20,771 nt of DNA. It comes from Gallionellaceae bacterium. GTDB taxonomy: Bacteria; Pseudomonadota; Gammaproteobacteria; Burkholderiales; Gallionellaceae. Positions 6,510 to 14,372 of this stretch are shown here, one piece after another. Positions within the stretch are counted from its first letter, which is position 1. Each line of letters opens with the position of its first letter. A model generated the notes under the pieces. That model saw only the letters and a list, made by a program, of their open reading frames with translations. It made no database searches and was not told the origin of the DNA. A program made the position numbers and the translations under genes. The DNA lies in the NCBI GenBank assembly GCA_030646595.1, contig JAUSKS010000045.1, positions 1-20,771 on the forward strand, written 5' to 3'.

Positions 6510-9380
6510 ATGTTCATGGGTAATCTCCAACAATGGTGGAACCATCTTGGCGCTGAAAACAGCTTGCCGGTGGAGGGTCTCGTCCAAGTTCATGGCTATA
6601 AGCGCGATGGCCGTCCGCCAGAAGAGGTGGTCATGATGGAAAAAGCGCGCCTCTATGGCGCGACCGCTGTGTTCTTTGAAGCCGCGCGAAATGAGAAGCC
6701 CTCTGTAGCTCAGGCCTTTATCTATATCACAGATACCCCTGAAGATAACCCGGCGTTTGCTGAAACTCACCAGAAGCTGTGGAGCTGGGGAGGCGTACCT
6801 CTGGTTTATCGCAAGTTGCCAGGATGCGTACAGCTTTTCAGATGTGCTCACGGACCGGATTTCGTTTCAAAAACAGGCGAGCCGAAATGCAACCCGGTGA
6901 AAACTCTGCAACTCGCCTCTGCTGTTAGTGCAGACCCGTGGTGGAACATTGAGCAACTTCGCAATGGCACCCTCTGGGATAACACGCAAGCTTGCAACAT
7001 GCTACTTTCGGCGGAAAAGTCAGCACATAGAAGGCTAATTAAAGAGGTCAAACAACTCAGCGATGACTTAACTAAAGAGGGGATACTGCTCAAGCCTTTG
7101 CGCAGGAAGCTGCTTATTCTCTCCTTGTTGATAGCCTATCTGGAGCAGCGTGAGGTCTTTAAAGATGGCTATCTTGGGCGTTTTTTGCCGGGGGCGAATG
7201 AATTTTTTGAGGTGCTCGCGAATGGTGAGGCGCTGGTAAATTTGTTGGAGGCGTTGGAAAAAAGATTTAATGGGAATGTATTCTGCCTCAGTGAGATAGA
7301 TCGCGACCGTTTGAGAGGTAGCAAGCAGTTGGGGCGTTTCTCCAAGCTCGTTGAGGGACGCGAAAGCGCCGGAGGACAACTGTCGCTTTGGAAGCTCTAC
7401 TCATTTAAAGACCTGCCCGTAGAGTTAATCAGCCATATCTACGAGTTGTTCGTAAAAGATGCCGACAGCTCTGTCTACACACCACCATTTCTCGTTCGCC
7501 TGATGTTGGAGGAAACACTGAGTTGGAAACGCCTTGACCGTTTGCAGCAGCGCGGTGAAATCATTCTGGATCCCTCATGCGGTTCAGGAATCTTTCTGGT
7601 GGAGGCATACAAGCGTTTGGTTTTGCACTGGCGTAGCCAGAACCGATGGGAGAAGCCAAGCGTTGACGTTCTAAAGGGTTTGCTACAACAAGTTCATGGG
7701 ATTGATCGGGAAGAGGGTGCGGTCGAACTCGCTGCATTCAGTCTATGTTTAGCACTCTGCGATGCGCTGGAACCCGAAGCCATACGCAAGAGCATTAAAC
7801 TATTTCCTCCCTTGGCAGGGAAGACTTTGCACCACTCATGCTTTTTTGAAGCGAAAGAGCAAGGTTTAATTAAACGGCCAATCGGTGTAGTGGTAGGTAA
7901 TCCGCCATTTGTATCTCGGCTTACCACCGTTGGTGCCGAACGCAGTTATGCGCGTTATAACTCCACTCATGGTTTGCTTCCACCAGACAAGCAGCTTGCT
8001 TATCTTTTTCTCCACGAGTCTATGGAAATGGTGGCCGAAGGTGGTGTGCTCAGTATGCTCCAGCAATACAACTTCCTCTATAACCAACAGTCGCTCGAAT
8101 TCCGGCGCAGCTTTATCGCCAAGTGGGACGTTCGGGAGGTGCTGGACTTCATTTCAGTGAGAGGATTATTTCGGGCAGATACAAAAGTCATCGTTGTCGT
8201 AGTTGAAGCGGCAACACCGCCAGTGGATCGAAAAATCCTTCATGCCACGTTTCGCCGAAGCGGGCGAGTTAATGCCGAACTCGGGTTTGACATTGATTAC
8301 TACGATCTTCATTGGTTACCACGGAATCTTGTGCTTGCTAATGATGCTGTTTGGCGAACCGACTTGCTAGGTGGCGGGCGTGTGCTTGGTTTCGTGGATA
8401 GGCTGAAAGAATTCCAGACGCTGGGGGAGTATGCAAAAAAACAGGAGTGGAATTTCGGCGAAGGATTTATCGAGGCTATTCCAAAGAGCGACCCGACGGG
8501 CAACAAAATGCGAAAGCTATCTCCGGCTAAACATCTTACCGGGAAACCTCTCCTGCCAACGAATGCGTTAACAGAATCAGGCATAGATCACACAGCCATT
8601 ACTGTTGTTAAAACGAAGCTATTCAAATCACAGTACACTGACAAAAGATTTACAGCGCCTATGACTCTTGTGCATCAGCAATTTAATTTGAATCACGCCT
8701 ATCTTCAAAAAGGCTATTTGACCTACAAAAATCAGATCGTCGGTTTTTGCGGCGAACCGCAGCAACAGGCTGATATCCGCGCAGTTTCCGAATTTATCCA
8801 ATCACAAAAACGCACGTTGCAAGCCTTCGTGGCAGCTACAAGTGTAAAGTCATTCACCCAACACGCAACTACTCTTTCAGCGAAAGATATTATTTCACTG
8901 CCTTTTTCCGAGTCAGGAACTCTCGATATTAGTCAAAATGAAAAGGTTCTTGTGGACGATATGGTGGACTATTACCGCGACCTCATTAGGCTAGGAGAAG
9001 ACTCTGCGGTCATGATAGAAAGCGGACATGCAAAGCTTTCTGACTTCACGAGTGTCTTTAGCACCCAGATCAACACCGTATATAAAAAGAACCCGTTGCG
9101 CGCCCTCGAACCCCAGTCGTGGTCGGGTGTTATGTGTCAGCCGTTCGTCTTTGGGAAAGGCGAGGTGGACTGGAGCGGTGCTGAGGCATTGAAAGGTAAG
9201 CTGGACAAACTTCTTCACGAGCAACAAGGCGACACGTTACAAGTTACCCGAATCTGCCGCATCTATGACGGCAACTTTGTTTTCTTGCTCAAGCCGGATC
9301 GTCTGCGCTATTGGTTACGTTCTGTAGCGCTACGCGACGCGGATGAAATGCTATCCGATTTACGGGCTCAGGGTTTTTGA
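6510..9380 (+). CDS. N6-type DNA methyltransferase of a restriction/defence system
   Basis: This 956-residue SAM-dependent DNA methyltransferase probably methylates adenine. The SAM-binding motif LDPSCGSGIFLVEA is at 353-366 and the catalytic motif IV NPPF at 464-467, the order of gamma-class N6-adenine enzymes of the Eco57I/TaqI kind. A segment VYTPPFLVRLMLEE lies just before motif I, as in N6_Mtase proteins. Residues after about 600 resemble a target-recognition region (EWNFGEGF...PLLPTNAL). The first 200 or so residues (EGLVQVHGYKRDG...VFFEAARN...AFIYITD) form a separate domain I cannot assign; I see no clear D...ExK nuclease motif there. Start at 6510 or an ATG 6 bases later. Nuclease and helicase genes follow in the same direction. 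Confidence 0.85.
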   Translation: MFMGNLQQWWNHLGAENSLPVEGLVQVHGYKRDGRPPEEVVMMEKARLYGATAVFFEAARNEKPSVAQAFIYITDTPEDNPAFAETHQKLWSWGGVPLVYRKLPGCVQLFRCAHGPDFVSKTGEPKCNPVKTLQLASAVSADPWWNIEQLRNGTLWDNTQACNMLLSAEKSAHRRLIKEVKQLSDDLTKEGILLKPLRRKLLILSLLIAYLEQREVFKDGYLGRFLPGANEFFEVLANGEALVNLLEALEKRFNGNVFCLSEIDRDRLRGSKQLGRFSKLVEGRESAGGQLSLWKLYSFKDLPVELISHIYELFVKDADSSVYTPPFLVRLMLEETLSWKRLDRLQQRGEIILDPSCGSGIFLVEAYKRLVLHWRSQNRWEKPSVDVLKGLLQQVHGIDREEGAVELAAFSLCLALCDALEPEAIRKSIKLFPPLAGKTLHHSCFFEAKEQGLIKRPIGVVVGNPPFVSRLTTVGAERSYARYNSTHGLLPPDKQLAYLFLHESMEMVAEGGVLSMLQQYNFLYNQQSLEFRRSFIAKWDVREVLDFISVRGLFRADTKVIVVVVEAATPPVDRKILHATFRRSGRVNAELGFDIDYYDLHWLPRNLVLANDAVWRTDLLGGGRVLGFVDRLKEFQTLGEYAKKQEWNFGEGFIEAIPKSDPTGNKMRKLSPAKHLTGKPLLPTNALTESGIDHTAITVVKTKLFKSQYTDKRFTAPMTLVHQQFNLNHAYLQKGYLTYKNQIVGFCGEPQQQADIRAVSEFIQSQKRTLQAFVAATSVKSFTQHATTLSAKDIISLPFSESGTLDISQNEKVLVDDMVDYYRDLIRLGEDSAVMIESGHAKLSDFTSVFSTQINTVYKKNPLRALEPQSWSGVMCQPFVFGKGEVDWSGAEALKGKLDKLLHEQQGDTLQVTRICRIYDGNFVFLLKPDRLRYWLRSVALRDADEMLSDLRAQGF

Positions 9381-9390
9381 CGCGCCCTCT

Positions 9391-10113
9391 ATGCTGGCTA
9401 ACACTTTAAGTTCTCACGCGCAGTCCGGCATGCTCAGAAAAGACGTGCATCTGCAAATGGCGTCGCTGTATGAGTTACTTGACTTTATAGCGGATGAATT
9501 GCCGCGCTGGCGAGATCGCGCTGAACTAAAAAAACTCTCATCGGAAACTGCGCTTACCTCTAAATTATGCGGGCATCTCATCAGCGCAGCCCGACACTCT
9601 GCAGGATGGGATTTTCTTCAGTTTCGGGTTGAAGAACCCGATGAGCAGCAGAAGGGACGAAAGATTGACCTAGTCGCTTCGCCTTGTGGCACTACCGTTT
9701 TTGTAGATGGTCGTCGCTGCACCGACTTTGACACGCTGCTGCCTATCGAGTGCAAGAGGCTACCGACACCTAAAGGCAAAGACCGGGATGAACGTGAATA
9801 CGTCATCAATCGGAATGCCAGCACTGGTGGAATTCAGCGTTTTAAGGCCGGGCATCATGGCGGTAACCATACGCTTGCAGCAATGATTGCTTATGTACAG
9901 GAAGAAACGGCGGCAATTTGGCATGGCCGGGTCGCATCGTGGATCGAAGAATTAAATTCAACTGGTCATCATCACGGATGGTCTATGAAGGATTTAATGT
10001 TCCTTGAGCCTGAAAGTGGCAGAGCAGGTTTGACTGTATATCACTCGTCGCACACGAGAGAAAAAGGACTGCCAGATATTCAATTACGTCATCTTTGGAT
10101 AGAGATGCACTGA
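9391..10113 (+). CDS. PD-(D/E)XK-like restriction endonuclease subunit
   Basis: This protein has 240 residues from the ATG at 9391, which lies 10 bases after the methyltransferase stop. An upstream in-frame ATG at 9343 would give 256 residues and a 38-base overlap; neither start has a clear ribosome binding site. The core RKIDLVAS...LLPIECKRLP supplies an aspartate and an E-C-K triad (D109, E136, K138 numbered from 9343), the signature order of PD-(D/E)XK nucleases. The C-terminal half is rich in His and Trp (HHGGNHTLAAMIAYVQEE, GHHHGWSMKDLMFLEP). It sits between a DNA methyltransferase and a helicase, so a role in cutting unmodified DNA is likely. I do not recognise a named family. Confidence 0.7.
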   Translation: MLANTLSSHAQSGMLRKDVHLQMASLYELLDFIADELPRWRDRAELKKLSSETALTSKLCGHLISAARHSAGWDFLQFRVEEPDEQQKGRKIDLVASPCGTTVFVDGRRCTDFDTLLPIECKRLPTPKGKDRDEREYVINRNASTGGIQRFKAGHHGGNHTLAAMIAYVQEETAAIWHGRVASWIEELNSTGHHHGWSMKDLMFLEPESGRAGLTVYHSSHTREKGLPDIQLRHLWIEMH

Positions 10114-10203
10114 ACATCACCGTGCGTAAGACAAAACTCACGGGATGTGTTGAGAACTTATTCATCTCGCAATAACCGCAAAGCGTAGGAACGGTAGAAA
10201 GGC

Positions 10204-12600
10204 ATGATGGATAAGCTGTTAAGAAATATTGGTTCGATGACGACAATAGACCCGGATAAATTGCCACAGATCCACGCCGAAAACGCCCGCCTGATTGCTT
10301 TGCTCGAAACGCATGGTATCGAGTGGCGAGCTCCACCCGTACCGATTTCCTCCGCAGCTTCTACTTCGATTCTTGAGGCGGAACCCTCCAGCCTGAGTAC
10401 GGGCGACAAGATCGCGTTATTCCGCCGCCTGTTCCGTGGGCGTACTGACGTTTACCCGATACGCTGGGAGAGTAAGAAAACTGGCAAGTCTGGCTATGCT
10501 CCCGCTTGTGCTAACGAGTGGCGTCCCGGAATCTGTGACAAACCACGCATTAAGTGTTCTGACTGTGGCAACCGGCTGCTGAATCCGCTGACCGACGAGA
10601 TCATCTACGACCATCTTGCAGGCAATCACACCATAGGGGTATATGCCCTGCTGACTGACGATACCTGCCACTTTCTGGCCGTGGATTTCGACGAGGCCGA
10701 CTGGCGCGATGATGCGCTTGCCTTTGCTCTATCCTGCCGCGAGCTGGGTGTGCCCATCGCGTTGGAAATTTCACGCTCTGGCAACGGCGCGCATGCCTGG
10801 ATATTCTTTGCCGCCCGCGTACCGGCGCGTGATGCGCGCAGACTCGGCACGGCAATCATCAGCCACACTTGTTCTCGTACCCGGCAATTGCAACTGACCT
10901 CATATGACCGTCTATTTCCGAATCAGGACACTATGCCTAAAGGCGGGTTCGGCAACCTGATCTCATTGCCTTTGCAAAAGAAAGCTCGGGAACAGGGATG
11001 CAGTATATTTGTGGACGAGACCTTCCGTCCCTATCCAGATCAGTGGGCATTCCTCGCAACCATTCAACCCATGAGTTTGGAGGCCATGGATGCAGCAATT
11101 TTGCTTGCGACAGGTCGTTCCCACCCGCTGGATGTCACCTTTATCACCGAGGAGGATCAGAAAGAACCGTGGAAACAAACCACGCTGGCATCAAATAAAT
11201 TGCCCAGCAAGATGCCGAAGTCGCTCAAGGTGACGCTGGCCAACTTGATCTACTTCGATAAAGCAAAACTACCGCAAGCGCTGGCCAACCGGCTGATCCG
11301 CTTGGCAGCGTTTCAGAACCCGGAATTCTACAAGGCACAAGCCATGCGCTTGCCGGTATGGGACAAGCCGCGTGTCATAGGCTGCGCCGAGAACTATCCC
11401 AAGCACATCGCTTTACCCAGAGGGTGTCTGGAAGCCGCTCAAGCGTTGCTGCGAGAAAATGGCATCCGTTGTAATTTGATTGATGAACGTACCGAGGGCG
11501 CACCGTTGGTGGTGCAATTTGCCGGTACGCTACGCCAAGATCAGGAAACGGCAGTTACCGCACTGCTCAAACACGACACGGGCATCCTGTGCGCCCCCAC
11601 CGCATTCGGCAAGACGGTTATCGCCGCCGCGATGATTGCCCGACGCGGCGTGAATACGCTGATTCTTGTTCATCGCACCGAATTGCTCAATCAATGGCAG
11701 GAGCGGTTGCAGACTTTTCTGGGCGCAGGGAAGGAAACGGTGGGTACCATCGGTGGCGGCAAGAATAAAGCGACCGGCAAAATAGACATCGCTGTGATGC
11801 AATCTCTGACCCGCAAAGGCGAAGTCAGTACCTTGGTCGAAAACTATGGCCAGATCATTGTTGACGAGTGTCACCATCTATCGGCATTTTCATTCGAGGG
11901 GATATTGAAACGTGCTAAAGCCAAGTATGTGCTTGGGTTAACCGCCACGCCGGTCAGGCGTGATGGTCATCAGCCCATCATCTTCATGCAATGCGGCCCC
12001 ATCCGCCACTCCGCTGCTAAATCTGAAAGTGCAACGCACACGCTGGAAGTGCTGCCGAAAATACTGCCAGCACGCCTAGATCTGCCGCAGGATGCGGCCA
12101 TTCAGGATGTATTCCGGTATCTCGTCAGCGATGCCCAGCGTACCGAGTTCATCGCGGCCACGATTTCTCAAGCCTATCAGGAAGGTCGCCGGGTATTGGT
12201 GCTAACCGAGCGCACCGACCACCTTGATTTCATCGAACAGAAGTTGCTCAGCAAGGTAGACAATCTGTTCACCTTGCACGGACGAATGTCAAAGAAGCAA
12301 CGTGCGCATCTGCTTGAGGGGTTAAACAATCTGGCTCCTGAAATTCCCAGAGTGTTACTTGCTACAGGTCGGCTGATAGGCGAAGGCTTTGACCATCCGC
12401 CATTGGACACCTTGGTGCTGGCGATGCCGATTTCATGGAAAGGAACCTTGCAACAATATGCCGGGCGACTGCACCGTGAGCACACCACCAAGACCGACGT
12501 GCGCATCTACGACTACGTTGATGCCGGACATTCCGTGCTGCTGCGCATGTGGGACAGGAGGCAAAAGGGATACAAGGGGATGGGGTATGTCATTCATTAG
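10204..12600 (+). CDS. TOTE-type primase domain fused to a DEAD-like superfamily 2 helicase
   Basis: This 798-residue fusion starts with a short helix rich in Asn/Leu (HAENARLIALLETHGIEW, about 28-45). An archaeo-eukaryotic primase-like domain (about 60-265) has a four-cysteine cluster (C102, C111, C118, C121), a metal-binding D161-x-D163 in LAVDFDEADW, and H197 in SGNGAHAWIFF. The helicase has Walker A APTAFGKT (464-471), DECH (554-557), LGLTATPVRR near 578 and the motif VI QYAGRLHREH near 750. This layout matches proteins annotated with the TOTE conflict-system primase domain, predicted to act against foreign DNA. It starts at 10204 or the next codon; AAAGG precedes it. It lies 90 bases after the nuclease gene on the same strand. 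Confidence 0.87.
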   Translation: MMDKLLRNIGSMTTIDPDKLPQIHAENARLIALLETHGIEWRAPPVPISSAASTSILEAEPSSLSTGDKIALFRRLFRGRTDVYPIRWESKKTGKSGYAPACANEWRPGICDKPRIKCSDCGNRLLNPLTDEIIYDHLAGNHTIGVYALLTDDTCHFLAVDFDEADWRDDALAFALSCRELGVPIALEISRSGNGAHAWIFFAARVPARDARRLGTAIISHTCSRTRQLQLTSYDRLFPNQDTMPKGGFGNLISLPLQKKAREQGCSIFVDETFRPYPDQWAFLATIQPMSLEAMDAAILLATGRSHPLDVTFITEEDQKEPWKQTTLASNKLPSKMPKSLKVTLANLIYFDKAKLPQALANRLIRLAAFQNPEFYKAQAMRLPVWDKPRVIGCAENYPKHIALPRGCLEAAQALLRENGIRCNLIDERTEGAPLVVQFAGTLRQDQETAVTALLKHDTGILCAPTAFGKTVIAAAMIARRGVNTLILVHRTELLNQWQERLQTFLGAGKETVGTIGGGKNKATGKIDIAVMQSLTRKGEVSTLVENYGQIIVDECHHLSAFSFEGILKRAKAKYVLGLTATPVRRDGHQPIIFMQCGPIRHSAAKSESATHTLEVLPKILPARLDLPQDAAIQDVFRYLVSDAQRTEFIAATISQAYQEGRRVLVLTERTDHLDFIEQKLLSKVDNLFTLHGRMSKKQRAHLLEGLNNLAPEIPRVLLATGRLIGEGFDHPPLDTLVLAMPISWKGTLQQYAGRLHREHTTKTDVRIYDYVDAGHSVLLRMWDRRQKGYKGMGYVIH

Positions 12601-12743
12601 CGGGTGGGAGGGGTATGTGTACTTCGCCATGAAATTGCCTAACTTTTTTCATAGCATTCTTGTGCGGCTCTGTCTTCCCCAATTGGGCACGGTAAATGAG
12701 GTAACATTTAGCATGTCTCCTACTTCCCTCTGCGAGAGTGCCA
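12601..12743. other. Right end of the comM island, noncoding
   Basis: These 143 bases between the helicase stop and the comM-like remnant hold no gene I can support. A 10-bp palindrome (CCCAATTGGG) is present. An open frame crosses the region but is only an out-of-frame extension from within the helicase gene into the remnant. No terminal inverted repeat or integrase remnant is visible. Confidence 0.5.
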
Positions 12744-12793
12744 CGCATATTGCCGAAGCCGTACAGTACCGCAGGATGGCTCAACAAAATTAG
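12744..12793 (+). pseudogene. Displaced 3' end of comM (right direct repeat of the island)
   Basis: This sequence encodes HIAEAVQYRRMAQQN followed by a stop, against HIAEAVQYRRMDKQG and stop at the end of the intact comM. Its first 36 bases match 5672-5707 at 34 positions, with two synonymous differences. Nothing upstream of 12744 aligns to comM. The simplest reading is that comM once ran directly into this end and on to lemA. An element carrying its own comM tail then inserted, restoring the gene on the left and stranding the old tail here. Confidence 0.75.
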
Positions 12794-12859
12794 CCAAACA
12801 GGATTTTGTTTTATGATGTCATGCCACTATTTCTTTCATCCTTCATTTAAGGAGTTGCT

Positions 12860-13429
12860 ATGAGTATTTCTCTGCTGGTTCTCGGCGTTGGAATTGTTGC
12901 ATTGATCTATGGCATCAGTTTGTATAACAACCTGGTGCAGGTAAAACATACAGTGACCAAGGCATGGGCCAATATTGATGTGCTGCTCAAGCAGCGCCAT
13001 GATGAGCTGCCCAAGCTGGTGGAGGTGTGCAAACAATATAAACAATTCGAGCAAACCACGTTGCAACGTGTTATTGAAGCACGTGCACAAGTACAGACTG
13101 CGCGCGAAAGTGGGGACATCGGTGCACTGGGACAGGCCGAAGGTGCGCTGCGCATGGGTGTCGGCAGATTGTTCGCGGTGGCCGAAGCTTATCCGGAGCT
13201 CAAGACCAACGAGCATTTTATGCAGTTACAAACGCGCATCACCGGGCTGGAGAATGGTATTGCTGACCGGCGCGAGTTATATAACGAAGCGGTGAATATC
13301 AACAATGTTCGTATCGAACAATTTCCGGATACGCTGTTGGCCAAGCTGTTCAATTTTTCCGAAAAACCCTTGCTGGAATTTGCTGCCAGCGAAAAAACGG
13401 ATGTAGATATCAAGACATTGTTCAGCTAA
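12860..13429 (+). CDS. lemA: LemA family protein
   Basis: This 189-residue LemA-family protein has a short N-terminal periplasm-facing tail and one membrane segment (LLVLGVGIVALIYGISLYNNLV). A long helical domain follows, with the family motifs WANIDVLLKQRHDELPKLVEVCKQY, AEGALRMGVGRLFAVAEAYPELKTNEHFMQLQ, and ENGIADRRELYNEAVNINNVRIEQFPD. AAGGAG lies 5 bases before the ATG. It is followed after 15 bases by a gene for a GIDE-like membrane protein, a pairing seen in other bacteria and suggestive of a joint membrane role. The biochemical function of LemA is not settled. It appears to be the original right-hand neighbour of comM before the island. Confidence 0.93.
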   Translation: MSISLLVLGVGIVALIYGISLYNNLVQVKHTVTKAWANIDVLLKQRHDELPKLVEVCKQYKQFEQTTLQRVIEARAQVQTARESGDIGALGQAEGALRMGVGRLFAVAEAYPELKTNEHFMQLQTRITGLENGIADRRELYNEAVNINNVRIEQFPDTLLAKLFNFSEKPLLEFAASEKTDVDIKTLFS

Positions 13430-13444
13430 ATCACGCCATAACTC

Positions 13445-14345
13445 ATGCTGTCTACGCTACGCCGCGAATACGCTCAGCTTGTCACTTCAGGCGCGCAACT
13501 GCTGTTGGTACTGGTGGCGGCAAAAATCGGCACACTTTATGGCTGGCTGGTGTGTTTGGGTATTATGGCAGTGGTCAGTTTGCTGGCATGGCTTTCCGCA
13601 CTCTATCGGTTACGCGCGGTGAGCGACACGCCTACTTCGCGCATAGCATCAGCGGCGCAAGGATACGTGGAGCTGGTTGGGCGAGGCAAGCAGTTTGCTG
13701 ATCCTCCGCTATTGAGCAAAAATTCCTTACTGCCCTGCCTGTGGTATCGCTATCGCGTTGAGTGCAAACACAGCGACAACAAATGGCATCTGGAAGACAG
13801 CGGCGAAAGTGACGACATTTATGCTGGATGATGGCAGTGGTGTATGCGTGGTGGACCCCTGTGGTGCGGAAATTCTGACCATGCATAAAGACACCTGGTA
13901 CCAAGATGAATACCGTTATACGGAATGGAAGTTGCTGGATTGTGATCGCATCTATGTCATCGGCGATTTTAAAACCTGGGGCGGCAGCAGCGTGGAACTT
14001 AATGCCAACGAAGAATTGAAAACGGTATTGGCGGAATGGAAGCAGGACAGTAAAACATTGCTGACCCGTTTTGATTTAAATAATGATGGCACGCTGGACA
14101 TGCAAGAATGGATGCTGGCCCGGCAGGCAGCCAAGCGTGAAGCGGCCAAACGCATGAACGAGGCGCGCTCACAAAGCGATACAAATTTCCTCGGACGTCC
14201 ACCTGATCAGCGTTTGTTCCTGATCAGTAATCTGCCGCCCGCTAAATTAGCGCGCCGTTATCAGTGGTGGGCATGGGGGCATTTGCTGCTTTTCCTGGGG
14301 GCGCTGAGTGGAGTGGCGTGGCTGATGCAGCAAAGCTCGTTGTAG
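13445..14345 (+). pseudogene. GIDE-domain-like membrane protein, frameshifted
   Basis: Two frames together make one GIDE-like protein. The first (from ATG 13445) has two N-terminal hydrophobic helices and a domain ending CLWYRYRVECKHSDNKWHLEDSGESDD, and stops at 13831. The second, one base out of phase, continues from about 13818 with FMLDDGSGVCVVDPCGAEI, an EF-hand-like loop, and a C-terminal hydrophobic helix near LLLFLGALSGVAWLM. The two halves join in the order expected for bacterial relatives of the GIDE domain of mitochondrial MAPL/MUL1, placing the shift at about 13810-13825. The total length of 901 bases is 3n+1, so one extra base or two missing bases explain it. It may be a real mutation or a sequencing error; I see no slippery heptamer. 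Confidence 0.72.
14073..14108 (+). other. EF-hand-like calcium-binding loop
   Basis: The second half of the GIDE-like frame encodes DLNNDGTLDMQE, which has acidic or Asn ligands at positions 1, 3, 5, 9 and 12, glycine at 6, and a hydrophobic residue at 8. This is a canonical 12-residue EF-hand loop. It is followed by a helix (WMLARQAAKREAAKRMNEA). Only one loop is present. Confidence 0.75.
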
Positions 14346-14372
14346 ATGGGGTAGGGCATAACAGGCATCAGA

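Noticed and set aside
12681..12690. CCCAATTGGG palindrome in the island tail
   Set aside because: It is short, not adjacent to a gene start, and has no T-tract; one 10-bp palindrome in a window this size is expected by chance.
12389..12793. 134-codon open frame across the helicase end and the comM remnant
   Set aside because: Most of it is out of frame with the helicase gene; only the last 50 bases carry meaning, as a comM tail.
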